This document shows positions 5,668 through 14,207 of a DNA stretch of 21,813 nucleotides, piece by piece. The notes beneath the pieces were generated by a model. The model worked only from the letters and a program-made list of their open reading frames with translations. It was not told the DNA's origin and searched no databases. A program made the position numbers and the translations under genes. The stretch covers positions 1-21,813 of the IMG/VR virus record IMGVR_UViG_3300045999_012180. The stretch is one strand, 5' to 3'. Position 1 is the stretch's first letter; every line of letters starts with the position of its first letter. Source of the DNA: a virus.

Positions 5668-8600
5668 ATGCCGAATTGGAAAAAAGTCATTGTATCTGGC
5701 TCGAACGCCAGTGTAAATAGTTTATATGCACAAACTAGTATTACAGCTAGTGTATTTTCTGGTTCGGCCTTTACCGGTTCATTATTAGGTACAGCATCAT
5801 ATGCTTCATATGCATTAACAGCCTCATCAGCACAAAATGCTTCGGACATATTAATATATGTTAAGAATAGTTCAGGTGCTCAAATTAATAAAGGCAGGGT
5901 TGTAAGAATCACAGGGGCAGTAGGTGATAATCCATTAATTGGAACCGCTTCTTACTTTAATGATAATGAATCAGCTAATACTTTAGGTATTACTTATGAA
6001 AATATTGCTAATGATTCTTTTGGTTATGTAATAACTGAAGGTACATTACTTGGTATTAATACTGATGCTTTTACAGCAAGTCAATTAATATATTTAGGAG
6101 ATACTGGTAGTATTATAGGTACCGCTCCTGTAGCTCCACTCCATGCAGTACGTTTAGGTCAAGTATTACGATCACAATTAAATAATGGTTCAATTTATGT
6201 TCGTATAGATAACGGATATGAATTAGGAGAATTACATGATGTAAGAGATACTACAACAACGGGATCATATGGTGATTTATTAGTTAAAAGTGGTAGTATT
6301 TGGATTAATTCTAAACAATTAACTGGATCTTACGGATTAACAGGATCATTACAAGCAACTTCATTTACCGGTTCATTATTAGGTACAGCATCATTTGCCT
6401 TAAATGCTTTAACAGCATCGTTTGTTCAAAATGCAGTATCAAGCTCATTTGCCTCAACAGCATCGTTTGTAACAACAGCACAAACAGCATCTTATGTGTT
6501 GAATGCAGTAAGTGCATCGTTTGCTAGTACGGCTTCGTTTGTTAATACATTAAATCAACCTGTTATTATATCTGGTTCACTAACAGTATTTACAGGCAGC
6601 GCGGTTGAATTCCAGGTTACAAACACAGGCGTTAGAATGGGTAATATAATTACCGATGCTCACACAGTAACAGGTTCATTCAACGTAAGTGGAAGTGTTA
6701 CATTAACAGGATCATTATCTCTTTTATCAGGAAGTATAACTGCTACTTCTATTCTTAATCCTCATACTATAACTAATACTAGAAGTTTAAGTAATGGAGG
6801 TGCTCTATTTATATATAGTCAAAATTCTACTTCTAGTTTTACAGACAGAGGATTGACTATATCTTCTGCTCCTGGTGCTTTTTACGATTCACGTGTTGAT
6901 ATTATAAGGGGCAGATCAGATTATTTTGCAGGATTAAAAGTTAATGGTGTAGGAGAAACAGGATCAGCTGCTATCCCTATTTGGTTATTTGGTCAACACC
7001 CAGAATACGGGATAGGAAGTAGTTGGAGATTTGGTTTAGTAGCATCTAATGGTACTGCTAATAATGATGTTATAAATGTTACTCCTTCTACACTCAATAT
7101 ACAAATTGGAAATAGAACAGATGCTGGATATAAGTTAGATGTACAAGGAACTTTAAGAAACACAACAGACGCTTATCTCAATACAACTTCTGGTAATACT
7201 TCTATAGGTAAAACTACAGCAAACGCTAAATTAGATGTTAATGGATCAGCTGTAATATCAGGCTCCTTTACAGTCATCACAGGCAGCGCAGTTGAATTCC
7301 AGGTTACAAATACTGGTGTTAGAATAGGTAATGTAATTACTGATACACACACAATAACAGGCTCCCTTAACGTAAGTGGTAGTGTAACTGCAACTAATTT
7401 TACAGGCTCTCTCTTCGGAACATCATCTTGGGCAAACAATGCTACTACAGCTTCTTACGTCTTAAATGCTGTTAGTTCTTCGTTTGCCTCAACAGCGTCG
7501 TTTGTAGCTAATGCTCAAACAGCAAGCTATGTATTGAACGCTGTTAGCTCTTCATTCGCAACTAGTGCTTCTACTGCTCAAACAGCATCATATGTTTTAC
7601 AAGCAGTATCAAGCTCGTTTGCTTCCACAGCATCGTTTGTAACAACAGCTCAAACAGCATCGTATGTTTTAAATGCTGTATCTGCTTCATTCGCATCAAC
7701 AGCATCTAGTGTTAATACATTAAACCAAAATGTAATAATAACAGGTAGCTTAACAGTAGGAGCTACTTCAGTTGGAGCAAATGAAAATACATTAATATTA
7801 GGACCAGCTCCAGGAGGTGGTGCAGGTGAAGGTGGACAGTTATTATTACAAGCTAAAGGAGATAGTGGATATACCTCAGCTTCAATGCTTGATAACTGGC
7901 AAAACCAAACTAGATTATTAAGAGGTACCAATGCAGGAAGTGATGCTGTAATAGCTAGTTTCAATATGCACTCTAAACAAGTTCAGTTCCCTGCATACAC
8001 AGGTTCAGGTGCATTCTCTGGAACAGCAACTGCTAATTTATCAGTTGATTCTGGTGGTAATATTATAACAACAGCAATCGGATCTGCTTTAACTGGTGGT
8101 TCTACAAACTATATAGCTAGATGGGCTAGCTCAACTACATTAACTACTGGATCATTATTTGATAACGGAACTAATGTAGGAGTAGGAAACCAATCCCCAT
8201 CTTATAAACTAGATGTATCTGGTGATATAAGATCTACAGGTGCTGTTTATGCTAATGCAAACGGCACAATGTATTTTAGAGGTGGTGATGATGCTGAGCT
8301 CTGGGATATAAACGTTGCAAACACAGTAGGTCTTTACGGACAACAAGATCAAACAGTAGGATCTTTAAAATTAGGTAGTGGTGGTGGAACAATTTCAGGA
8401 AGAAGCGGCAATATTGGTATTGGTACTATAAATCCAACCTCAGCTTCATTACAAGTGAATGGTAATGTATTTGCTACTTCATTTACTGGTTCATTACTTG
8501 GAACAGCATCGTTTGCTACTACAGCTACAAGTGCTTCATTTGCAGCAACATCATCATTTGCCGCTAGTGGATTTACAGTTGGTATATCTCAAATACAAAC

Positions 8601-8895
8601 AGCAACTGTAGCATCATCTATAGTAGGTGCAAATAACTTATTTACTACACCAACAGGTTCCTTCACAGGCGCTAAATACTTATATACCGTAACAAGCGGT
8701 TCAAACGCTAGAATGGGTGAAATATTTGCTATATGGAATGGTGGTACTGCTCAATTTACTGATGTTTCAACATTAGATATTGGATCTACAACTGTAGTTA
8801 CAGCATCTGTAACGATTGTAACAGCACAAGCACAATTAAATTTCCAAACCAACACTAGTGGATGGACAATTAAATCACAAGCAACATTTATTTAA
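5668..8895 (+). CDS. Large repetitive tail-fibre-like protein (1075 aa)
   Basis: The N-terminus MPNWKKVIVSGS is shared with the 531-aa fibre; the DNA at 5676-5696 equals 3492-3512. Residues about 57-190 are a non-repetitive domain (ILIYVKNSSGAQINKGRVVR ... GYVITEGTLLGIN ... VRIDNGYELGELHDV) that I recognise as a widespread module of phage and Bacteroidota surface proteins. The rest alternates 15-residue repeats, two module B copies (residues about 301-344 and 530-573) and YKLDVQG/YKLDVSG segments with IGIGTINPTS. The C-terminal domain (about 991-1075) contains YLYTVTSGSNARMGEIFAIW and resembles the end of the 1111-aa protein. It is likely a virion fibre with a long leader and its own promoter. 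Receptor unknown. Confidence 0.85.
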   Translation: MPNWKKVIVSGSNASVNSLYAQTSITASVFSGSAFTGSLLGTASYASYALTASSAQNASDILIYVKNSSGAQINKGRVVRITGAVGDNPLIGTASYFNDNESANTLGITYENIANDSFGYVITEGTLLGINTDAFTASQLIYLGDTGSIIGTAPVAPLHAVRLGQVLRSQLNNGSIYVRIDNGYELGELHDVRDTTTTGSYGDLLVKSGSIWINSKQLTGSYGLTGSLQATSFTGSLLGTASFALNALTASFVQNAVSSSFASTASFVTTAQTASYVLNAVSASFASTASFVNTLNQPVIISGSLTVFTGSAVEFQVTNTGVRMGNIITDAHTVTGSFNVSGSVTLTGSLSLLSGSITATSILNPHTITNTRSLSNGGALFIYSQNSTSSFTDRGLTISSAPGAFYDSRVDIIRGRSDYFAGLKVNGVGETGSAAIPIWLFGQHPEYGIGSSWRFGLVASNGTANNDVINVTPSTLNIQIGNRTDAGYKLDVQGTLRNTTDAYLNTTSGNTSIGKTTANAKLDVNGSAVISGSFTVITGSAVEFQVTNTGVRIGNVITDTHTITGSLNVSGSVTATNFTGSLFGTSSWANNATTASYVLNAVSSSFASTASFVANAQTASYVLNAVSSSFATSASTAQTASYVLQAVSSSFASTASFVTTAQTASYVLNAVSASFASTASSVNTLNQNVIITGSLTVGATSVGANENTLILGPAPGGGAGEGGQLLLQAKGDSGYTSASMLDNWQNQTRLLRGTNAGSDAVIASFNMHSKQVQFPAYTGSGAFSGTATANLSVDSGGNIITTAIGSALTGGSTNYIARWASSTTLTTGSLFDNGTNVGVGNQSPSYKLDVSGDIRSTGAVYANANGTMYFRGGDDAELWDINVANTVGLYGQQDQTVGSLKLGSGGGTISGRSGNIGIGTINPTSASLQVNGNVFATSFTGSLLGTASFATTATSASFAATSSFAASGFTVGISQIQTATVASSIVGANNLFTTPTGSFTGAKYLYTVTSGSNARMGEIFAIWNGGTAQFTDVSTLDIGSTTVVTASVTIVTAQAQLNFQTNTSGWTIKSQATFI
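6571..6700 (+). repeat. Fibre module B, copy 2
   Basis: Encodes VEFQVTNTGVRMGNIITDAH then TVTGSFNVSGSV. Bases 6583-6623 match 11767-11807 in the 1111-aa gene exactly by eye (41 bases). Confidence 0.85.
7258..7386 (+). repeat. Fibre module B, copy 3
   Basis: Encodes FTVITGSAVEFQVTNTGVRI then GNVITDTHTITGSLNVSGSV. It directly follows a KTTANAKLDVNGS segment, the same order as for copy 4 in the 1111-aa gene. Confidence 0.82.
7441..7725 (+). repeat. 15-residue fibre repeat array in the 1075-aa gene
   Basis: Longest array of this gene: units of TASYVLNAVSSSFASTASFV type with some TAQ insertions. It ends in SSVNTLNQNVIITGSL, the standard exit to the next module. Codons vary between protein-identical units. 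Confidence 0.78.
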
Positions 8896-8906
8896 AATAG
8901 AATAAT

Positions 8907-9092
8907 ATGATTTACGAAGTACAAATGCAATTTATTCCAGGTAACGATCAAATTTGGGTAGCACATCTTAACCCAAATGATCCAATTTACCAATATGATA
9001 ATTTTGCTGATGCGCAAGCAAAAGCAACTGAATTACAAGATAATGATCCATCTGGAAGACAGTATCGTGTAACACAATTAGCTGCAGAGTAA
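8907..9092 (+). CDS. Small phage protein, unknown function
   Basis: 61 residues, MIYEVQMQFIPGNDQIWVAH then LNPNDPIYQYDNFADAQAKA. It reads as a small alpha/beta protein with a beta strand start and a helix around DNFADAQAKATELQDND, ending YRVTQLAAE. The ATG lies 11 bases after the fibre stop. A degenerate motif (ACATTTAT at 8884-8891) overlaps the end of the fibre gene, so either read-through or a weak promoter could express it. Normal base use and tight packing support a real gene. No function assigned. Confidence 0.7.
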   Translation: MIYEVQMQFIPGNDQIWVAHLNPNDPIYQYDNFADAQAKATELQDNDPSGRQYRVTQLAAE

Positions 9093-9094
9093 TA

Positions 9095-9102
9095 ATATTT
9101 AT
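9095..9102 (+). promoter_or_regulatory. ATATTTAT late-promoter-like motif before 9119
   Basis: ATATTTAT two bases after the stop at 9092 and 24 bases before ATG 9119, the shortest spacing in the set. It would leave only a very short leader. Genes 9119 to 14966 follow without another intact copy. Confidence 0.6.
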
Positions 9103-9118
9103 ATCAAATAAATAACAA

Positions 9119-9403
9119 ATGAGAGCAATTCAACCAGTAAACATTTGGGCAGGTGGCCAAAATGTGCAAGCTAATAACATTAATATGTATGTTATTAATG
9201 ATGATTTATCATCATCCGCTACATTCTATTATCAGTTATTAAATGTAACAACTGATGGTGAAGGTAACACATCATCTCAACAATTAGCACAAGGTAATTT
9301 AACAATCAGTGGAACTGATTATGATAATTGGAATGCAACCCCAGACATCAACGATGCTGCTTATGTATGGGCTGCTGGTCAATTGAATTTAACTTTAGTT
9401 TAA
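9119..9403 (+). CDS. Small beta-rich phage protein, unknown function
   Basis: 94 residues beginning MRAIQPVNIWAGGQNVQANN. It contains a run typical of a beta sandwich (INMYVINDDLSSSATFYYQL) and ends AAYVWAAGQLNLTLV. The pattern looks like a small virion accessory protein that I have seen near phage fibre genes, but I cannot name a family. It is the first gene after the promoter motif at 9095, and the 1111-aa fibre follows 44 bases after its stop. A structural or fibre-accessory role is inference from location. Confidence 0.72.
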   Translation: MRAIQPVNIWAGGQNVQANNINMYVINDDLSSSATFYYQLLNVTTDGEGNTSSQQLAQGNLTISGTDYDNWNATPDINDAAYVWAAGQLNLTLV

Positions 9404-9414
9404 TATAAACCCCC

Positions 9415-9438
9415 GTCTCAGGGACAGTGAACTGAGGC
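9415..9438 (+). promoter_or_regulatory. Hairpin in the gap before the 1111-aa fibre gene
   Basis: GTCTCAG (9415-9421) pairs with CTGAGGC (9432-9438), one T-G pair included, around a 10-base loop and ten bases before ATG 9448. No ATATTTAT copy is present in this gap. It could be an mRNA processing or stability element, or a weak attenuator. There is no T-run, so a classical terminator is unlikely. Confidence 0.45.
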
Positions 9439-9447
9439 AGTACATAA

Positions 9448-12400
9448 ATGGCTAATGAATTTGTAGCGCGCAATGGTATCATTGCGCTTGATAACTCTGC
9501 AATAACAGGTTCTCTTAATGTATCCGGTGGTATCACTGGATCTTTGTTTGGTACTGCCTCGTTTTCTAATACAGCATCGTTTGTTAATCCTCTTAGACAA
9601 GATGTAATAATAACAGGATCACTCAGTGTTTCCGGATCTATACTTTTAAACGGAACTGGATCTATTATAGGATCAGGTAGTACTAACTACCTTTCTAAAT
9701 TTACAGGTACTACTGCATTGGGGAATTCACAGATATTTGATAATGGAACGAGTGTAGGAATAGGAACAACATCGCCAACATCATACACAAATTTTACAAC
9801 CTTATCAATAAATAACGCAACGGCTGGCGGTCTTATAGATTTGCTACAAAACGGAACATCAAACTTTCGCATATTGACAAGCACAACTTCCAATATGTTG
9901 AATGGTGTAGGAAATATACCTATGGTGTTCCATACTAACGGAACCGAGAAAATGCGAATTACCGCTGCTGGTCGCTTACTCATTGGAACTACTACCGAAT
10001 CGACGTACTTACTTGATGTCAACGGTACAGCGAGAGTGAGTGGAACAGCATTATTTACAGGAAATATCGGAGGTAATGCTTGGAACTATGATAGTGGAAA
10101 TGTAAGGTGGGTGTTTGGTACGGCTACAGATCAATTAAGTAGATTTTATACAATTCAAAATGCTTGGACTACTACTGCGGCTACACTTGCGGTAAGAAAC
10201 ATAGCTTCTCAAACTGCTAATTCTTTGCAGATTGAAAATAGTAGTTCTACAGTTCTTTCTGGTTTTAATGCAAGTGGGAGTTTATTTATTAATAAAACAA
10301 CAGCTAATGCTACATTAGATGTTAATGGCCCAACTATTATAACAGGTTCTCTCACAGTAACCCAAGGCATTACAGGTTCTCTCCTCGGCACAGCATCCTT
10401 AGCAACAACAGCATCAAATGCTTTAACAGCATCATTTGTTCAAAATGCTATATCTGCTTCATTTGCTTCTACTGCTTCGTTTGTAACAACAGCTCAAACA
10501 GCATCGTTTGTTCAAAATGCTGTTAGTGCATCGTTTGCATCTACTGCATCATCAGCAGATAACTTCTTAGTAAGAGGTACACTTACAGCACAAACAATTG
10601 TTGCTCAAACAATTACCTCGTCTACTGATTTTGTAACTGGTTCTACACGCTTTGGAAGTTTATCATCAAACACACATCAATTTACTGGTTCAGTAAGTAT
10701 AACTGGAAGTTTAACTGCTAACGGTAATACTACTATAAGTGGTTCTACTGTAATAACAGGCTCTCTTTTAATATCAACAGGATCATTATCTGATTTCCTA
10801 AGAACATCTAATGCTGGTGTAACTAATTTCAGAATATCATCTTCAGGATACCCTGTATGGGGAGTACCAGGATTTAATGTAGTATCTGTTCCAGGTGCCA
10901 CTTGGACACCTACAGTAACGTGGGATGGAACTAATGTACAGTGGGGAGATACTAGAGCTAACAGATCTATAATGACCCCCGGTATAGGAGGAGGATATGT
11001 TACTGTACCTAACATAACATTTATAAATGCAACTTATACTACTCAAGTAAATAACCTGTTTGGAAATAGTTTTATTGTTAATAATAATAATATTACCTCC
11101 ACTCTTGGAACAATAAACATGATTATTCAAGCTACCGGTTCACAAACTGGTAACATGTTACAATTTAGAAACGGAGCTGGATCAGTTTTATCAGGAGTTG
11201 ATGCAAGCGGTAGTTTATTTATAAATAAAACTACTGCTAATGCTCGCTTAGATGTTAATGGCCCAACTATTATATCTGGTTCACTAACAGTATTCACAGG
11301 TAGCGCAGTTGAACTCCAAGTTACTAATACTGGTGTTAGAATAGGTAATATAATTACCGATGCTCACACAGTAACAGGTTCATTCAATGTTAGTGGAAGT
11401 GTAACTGCTACTGGTAGTGTTAATATAGCAGGTGGCGTATCAGCATCAGGAAATATATATCAAGGAGGTACAGGTAATGCTTCTACAGTATTAGCAAGTA
11501 ATGGAAATACTGCTTTAGTTACTATTTCAAGTACAGGAGCTACTATCAACATGGGTAGATTAGGAGCAGTAAGTTTACTTGCTAACTCTACTGATGGTGG
11601 TATTGTAATGAATGATGGAGCATATCTTGGAGTATCATCAGGCACACTTAGAATTGGTAGTAACCTTGCTGCTAATAATGTTGTCATAGGTAATTTTGCT
11701 AATTCAACAGCAACAATAAATGGTAATACTACTATAAGTGGTTCTACTGTAATATCAGGCTCCTTTACAGTATTTACAGGCAGCGCGGTTGAATTCCAGG
11801 TTACAAATACTGGTGTTAGAATGGGTAATGTAACTACTGATACACACACAGTAACAGGTTCCTTCAACGTATCAGGCTCTATAACAACAACAGGTACTAT
11901 AACAGCACAAACGCTAGTAGTACAAACAGTAACATCATCAGTAAGCTTCATAACTGGTTCTACACGCTTCGGAAGCTTATCATCAAACACACACCAGTTT
12001 ACTGGTAGTGTTAGTATAACTGGTAGTTTAGGAATAACTGGTAGTTTATCAGTAAGTGCAAGTGATGCTACTATTAATGGAGTAAGAGTTGGTAGAGGTA
12101 ATAATAACGTATTAACAAACACTGCTGTCGGTAATACAGCTCTCAACGCGGTAACAGCAGGAGGTAATACAGCTGTTGGATACTTAGCGCTTCAAAGTGG
12201 ATCAAATGGAGTAGGAAATACAGCTGTAGCAGGCGAAGCAGGATCTCGAGTAACTACGGGAGACTATAATACACTAATAGGTTATAAAGCAGGAAGTTTC
12301 ATATCAAGTAGTAGCCAAAATACTATGATTGGCTGGGAATCTTATAAAAATCCAGCGTCTAACTCTTATTCAGGAAGTAAAACACTATCAATCACAGCAG

Positions 12401-12783
12401 GATCAAGTGAAAACGCAGGAGGGGAAATAAGACTATGGGCACCAGATCATCTGTATGTATCAAGTAGTATAACTAAAACAGTTGTAGAAGTTGATACAAC
12501 TCAGTATAGTGGATTTGTAATGGATTATGTTGTAGAAATTTCTAGCAACGCTGCTGGCCAAAGAACAGGAACATATTGGGCAAGTTTTGACAATGGCACT
12601 ACCTTCGTATCAAATGAACAAACAACAGCTGATATAGGAGACACTACAGGATTACAGTTTTCAGGTAGCTTTGTCTCTGGCTCTGGCAATTTTAGATTAT
12701 CGCTTGCAAATAAAACAGGAAATGTTAACGATGCAGGAATTGACACATCGTTTAGGTTTTTAAGACGAATGACATCCCTATAA
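9448..12783 (+). CDS. Largest repetitive tail-fibre-like protein (1111 aa)
   Basis: The N-terminus MANEFVARNGIIALDNSAIT is different from the other fibres. Then come segments with VGIGTTSPTS, EKMRITAAGRLLIGTTTEST and LLDVNGTARVSG, a combination common in Bacteroidota-type fibre and adhesin proteins. Module A occurs at residues about 370-421 and 815-861, and module B at about 609-652 and 769-811. KTTANAxLDVNGPTII precedes further GSL turns. Residues about 890-968 hold NTAVGNTALN, NTAVGYLAL and NTLIGYKAG units, a YadA-head-like roll. The last 125 residues (YSGFVMDYVVEISSNAAGQR ... RFLRRMTSL) form a distinct domain related to the end of the 1075-aa protein. No catalytic motif or S74 domain seen. 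It is probably translated from the transcript starting before 9119. Confidence 0.85.
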   Translation: MANEFVARNGIIALDNSAITGSLNVSGGITGSLFGTASFSNTASFVNPLRQDVIITGSLSVSGSILLNGTGSIIGSGSTNYLSKFTGTTALGNSQIFDNGTSVGIGTTSPTSYTNFTTLSINNATAGGLIDLLQNGTSNFRILTSTTSNMLNGVGNIPMVFHTNGTEKMRITAAGRLLIGTTTESTYLLDVNGTARVSGTALFTGNIGGNAWNYDSGNVRWVFGTATDQLSRFYTIQNAWTTTAATLAVRNIASQTANSLQIENSSSTVLSGFNASGSLFINKTTANATLDVNGPTIITGSLTVTQGITGSLLGTASLATTASNALTASFVQNAISASFASTASFVTTAQTASFVQNAVSASFASTASSADNFLVRGTLTAQTIVAQTITSSTDFVTGSTRFGSLSSNTHQFTGSVSITGSLTANGNTTISGSTVITGSLLISTGSLSDFLRTSNAGVTNFRISSSGYPVWGVPGFNVVSVPGATWTPTVTWDGTNVQWGDTRANRSIMTPGIGGGYVTVPNITFINATYTTQVNNLFGNSFIVNNNNITSTLGTINMIIQATGSQTGNMLQFRNGAGSVLSGVDASGSLFINKTTANARLDVNGPTIISGSLTVFTGSAVELQVTNTGVRIGNIITDAHTVTGSFNVSGSVTATGSVNIAGGVSASGNIYQGGTGNASTVLASNGNTALVTISSTGATINMGRLGAVSLLANSTDGGIVMNDGAYLGVSSGTLRIGSNLAANNVVIGNFANSTATINGNTTISGSTVISGSFTVFTGSAVEFQVTNTGVRMGNVTTDTHTVTGSFNVSGSITTTGTITAQTLVVQTVTSSVSFITGSTRFGSLSSNTHQFTGSVSITGSLGITGSLSVSASDATINGVRVGRGNNNVLTNTAVGNTALNAVTAGGNTAVGYLALQSGSNGVGNTAVAGEAGSRVTTGDYNTLIGYKAGSFISSSSQNTMIGWESYKNPASNSYSGSKTLSITAGSSENAGGEIRLWAPDHLYVSSSITKTVVEVDTTQYSGFVMDYVVEISSNAAGQRTGTYWASFDNGTTFVSNEQTTADIGDTTGLQFSGSFVSGSGNFRLSLANKTGNVNDAGIDTSFRFLRRMTSL
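10400..10557 (+). repeat. 15-residue fibre repeat array in the 1111-aa gene
   Basis: Units of TASFVQNAISASFAS and TASFVQNAVSASFAS type, directly followed by module A copy 3. The same order, array then module A, occurs in the 938-aa gene. Confidence 0.78.
10558..10710 (+). repeat. Fibre module A, copy 3
   Basis: Encodes DNFLVRGTLTAQTIVAQTIT, then SSTDFVTGSTRFGSLSSNTH, then QFTGSVSITGS. Same protein module as in the 938-aa gene, with many synonymous changes. Confidence 0.83.
11275..11403 (+). repeat. Fibre module B, copy 4
   Basis: Encodes LTVFTGSAVELQVTNTGVRI then GNIITDAHTVTGSFNVSGSV. Close to copy 1 in the 531-aa gene at protein level. Confidence 0.83.
11756..11880 (+). repeat. Fibre module B, copy 5
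   Basis: Encodes FTVFTGSAVEFQVTNTGVRM then GNVTTDTHTVTGSFNVSGS. It shares an exact 41-base block (11767-11807) with copy 2 in the 1075-aa gene. Confidence 0.83.
11893..12030 (+). repeat. Fibre module A, copy 4 (diverged)
   Basis: Encodes GTITAQTLVVQTVTSSVSFI, then TGSTRFGSLSSNTHQFTGSV, then SITGSL. The first half is diverged, while the second half is close to copy 3. Confidence 0.78.
12118..12350 (+). repeat. NTAVG-type beta-roll repeats
   Basis: Units NTAVGNTAL, NTAVGYLAL, NTAVAGEAG, NTLIGYKAG and NTMIGWESY at irregular spacing (residues about 890-968). The pattern resembles YadA-head or collar repeats of trimeric surface proteins. Confidence 0.7.
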
Positions 12784-12798
12784 AATATACTAAGTTAT

Positions 12799-13503
12799 AT
12801 GGCACAGTTAGGTAATAATTCAACTTTTAATAGAAGTCTGCTTAATGCAACTGGAGATCGTACCGTAAAAGGTTATCATTCACGTACAGTATTTTCATAC
12901 GCTACAGAAAATCTTATAAATTTATATAACACTGATGTCACAAACGAGGCCGATACAGAGGGTATTCAATTTTTAATAGACAATTCAGGAACTAATGATT
13001 ATCATGGAACCCATATTATACCAGCATATTATTGGCGTCCGGGAAAAGTATTTAGAGTAAGCGGTACTATTATAGTCGATGATACAAACGGTATTGGTGT
13101 TGAGGAGCTTAACATGAGATTTGGATTAAATGCTGGAGGATTAATTAATCCTGCTTGGTTAGCAATTCAAAATAATAACAATAACCACACTTTTTCCAAC
13201 GCCGATCCCTCGGGACCTCTGCCAGTAGATTTTTCCTGTGATATATTTTGCTCACGTGTTGAGACTGATGCTACAAATGCATATTTCGGAGCTTCTGGAT
13301 ATTACCAGTATACTTATGCAAATTTTAATAGTGTTGGAGAAGATAGAGGAAGTATACACGTGCCTGTGTGGTCTAGTACATTTGCGACAACAGGCTTAGA
13401 GGAAGTATACACCGGACAATCAACTATCATGTTTAACCTGTTCGGCACTACCACCGATCCAACTGTGTATATTACAAGACTAACAATTGAAGAATTAGCA
13501 TAA
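12799..13503 (+). CDS. Virion surface-type protein, paralogue 1 of 3
   Basis: 234 residues. It shares an ordered set of blocks with the next two genes: TFNR, GYHSRTVFSYA, HGTHIIPAYYWRPGK, LNMRFGL, LAIQNNNNNH, a Cys pair in DFSCDIFCS, GYYQYTYANFNS, VPVWSS, TIMFNLFG and the C-terminal LTIEELA. The alternating hydrophobic pattern and lack of signal peptide suggest a beta-sandwich virion protein. It follows the 1111-aa fibre by 15 bases and has no promoter motif, so it is likely co-expressed with that fibre. Three related proteins in tandem beside fibres suggest tip, receptor-binding or head-fibre proteins. That role is inference. I do not know the family name. Confidence 0.82.
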   Translation: MAQLGNNSTFNRSLLNATGDRTVKGYHSRTVFSYATENLINLYNTDVTNEADTEGIQFLIDNSGTNDYHGTHIIPAYYWRPGKVFRVSGTIIVDDTNGIGVEELNMRFGLNAGGLINPAWLAIQNNNNNHTFSNADPSGPLPVDFSCDIFCSRVETDATNAYFGASGYYQYTYANFNSVGEDRGSIHVPVWSSTFATTGLEEVYTGQSTIMFNLFGTTTDPTVYITRLTIEELA

Positions 13504-13504
13504 A

Positions 13505-14206
13505 ATGCCAGGTAATCAATATATTAATACTTTTAATAGAGCAAATTCTAATGGAGTTTCTCCTGGATTTTATTCTAGAACTCTGTTTACATGGGTTACT
13601 CCAAGTGATGGATATGAATTAAAAGATACAGTCTGGACAGATACACTAGACGGAGATGGGTTAGATTATCTATCAACACAAAAACCAGAGCAGTGTTACG
13701 GAGGTTATATATTTCCTCCCAACTACTGGACGGCAGGAAAAACTATTCGTTTTAGAGGCACTTTTTTTGTAGCTAGCGATGATACTGATCAAATATTTAA
13801 TTTAAGATTCGGGTTACAAGAGTATAATACGCCGTCTGTACAATGGCTAGCAATTCAAAATAACGACAATAACCATATTTTCGCTGAAGGAGCTAATACA
13901 GGAGCTAATGTTTACATTCCCATAAGTTTTAACTGTTTATTGATGTGTAGTGTTTTAAGTGCTGAAGATCTATCTTGGTTTACAGCTAACGGATTTTATA
14001 AATACTGCACTACTCCCAACGCTAGCTCTACAAATAAATCAGTACCTACCGTACCAGTATGGGGAAATTTTAACGGAACCAACGGAGTTTCAAAAGGTGT
14101 AGATTTGTTATTTACAACCCAACAAAGCAGTCTAATGATGAATTGCTATGGTTCCACTGTTAAAAATATAAGATTAGTAAATTTAACAATAGAAGAGCTA
14201 CTATAG
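13505..14206 (+). CDS. Virion surface-type protein, paralogue 2 of 3
   Basis: 233 residues with the same block order: TFNRANSNG, GFYSRTLFTWV, YGGYIFPPNYWTAGK, FNLRFGL, LAIQNNDNNH, SFNCLLMCS, ANGFYKYC, VPVWGN, SLMMNCYG and LTIEELL. It is the most diverged of the three in the YYWRPGK block (NYWTAGK). The start lies one base after the preceding stop (TAA-A-ATG), indicating coupled translation. It has two additional Cys residues (QCYGG and KYCTT) besides the conserved C-x3-C pair. Function as for paralogue 1: probable surface or receptor-binding role by context only. Confidence 0.82.
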   Translation: MPGNQYINTFNRANSNGVSPGFYSRTLFTWVTPSDGYELKDTVWTDTLDGDGLDYLSTQKPEQCYGGYIFPPNYWTAGKTIRFRGTFFVASDDTDQIFNLRFGLQEYNTPSVQWLAIQNNDNNHIFAEGANTGANVYIPISFNCLLMCSVLSAEDLSWFTANGFYKYCTTPNASSTNKSVPTVPVWGNFNGTNGVSKGVDLLFTTQQSSLMMNCYGSTVKNIRLVNLTIEELL

Positions 14207-14207
14207 A

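Noticed and set aside
8884-8891. ACATTTAT as a promoter for the 61-aa gene at 8907
   Set aside because: One base off the motif and inside the upstream gene; too weak to call, and read-through explains expression.
11460-12146. 228-aa open frame on the minus strand, and other minus-strand frames opposite the fibre genes
   Set aside because: They mirror the repetitive Ser/Ala/Thr codons of the + strand fibres, have no start context, and overlap fully with strong genes.
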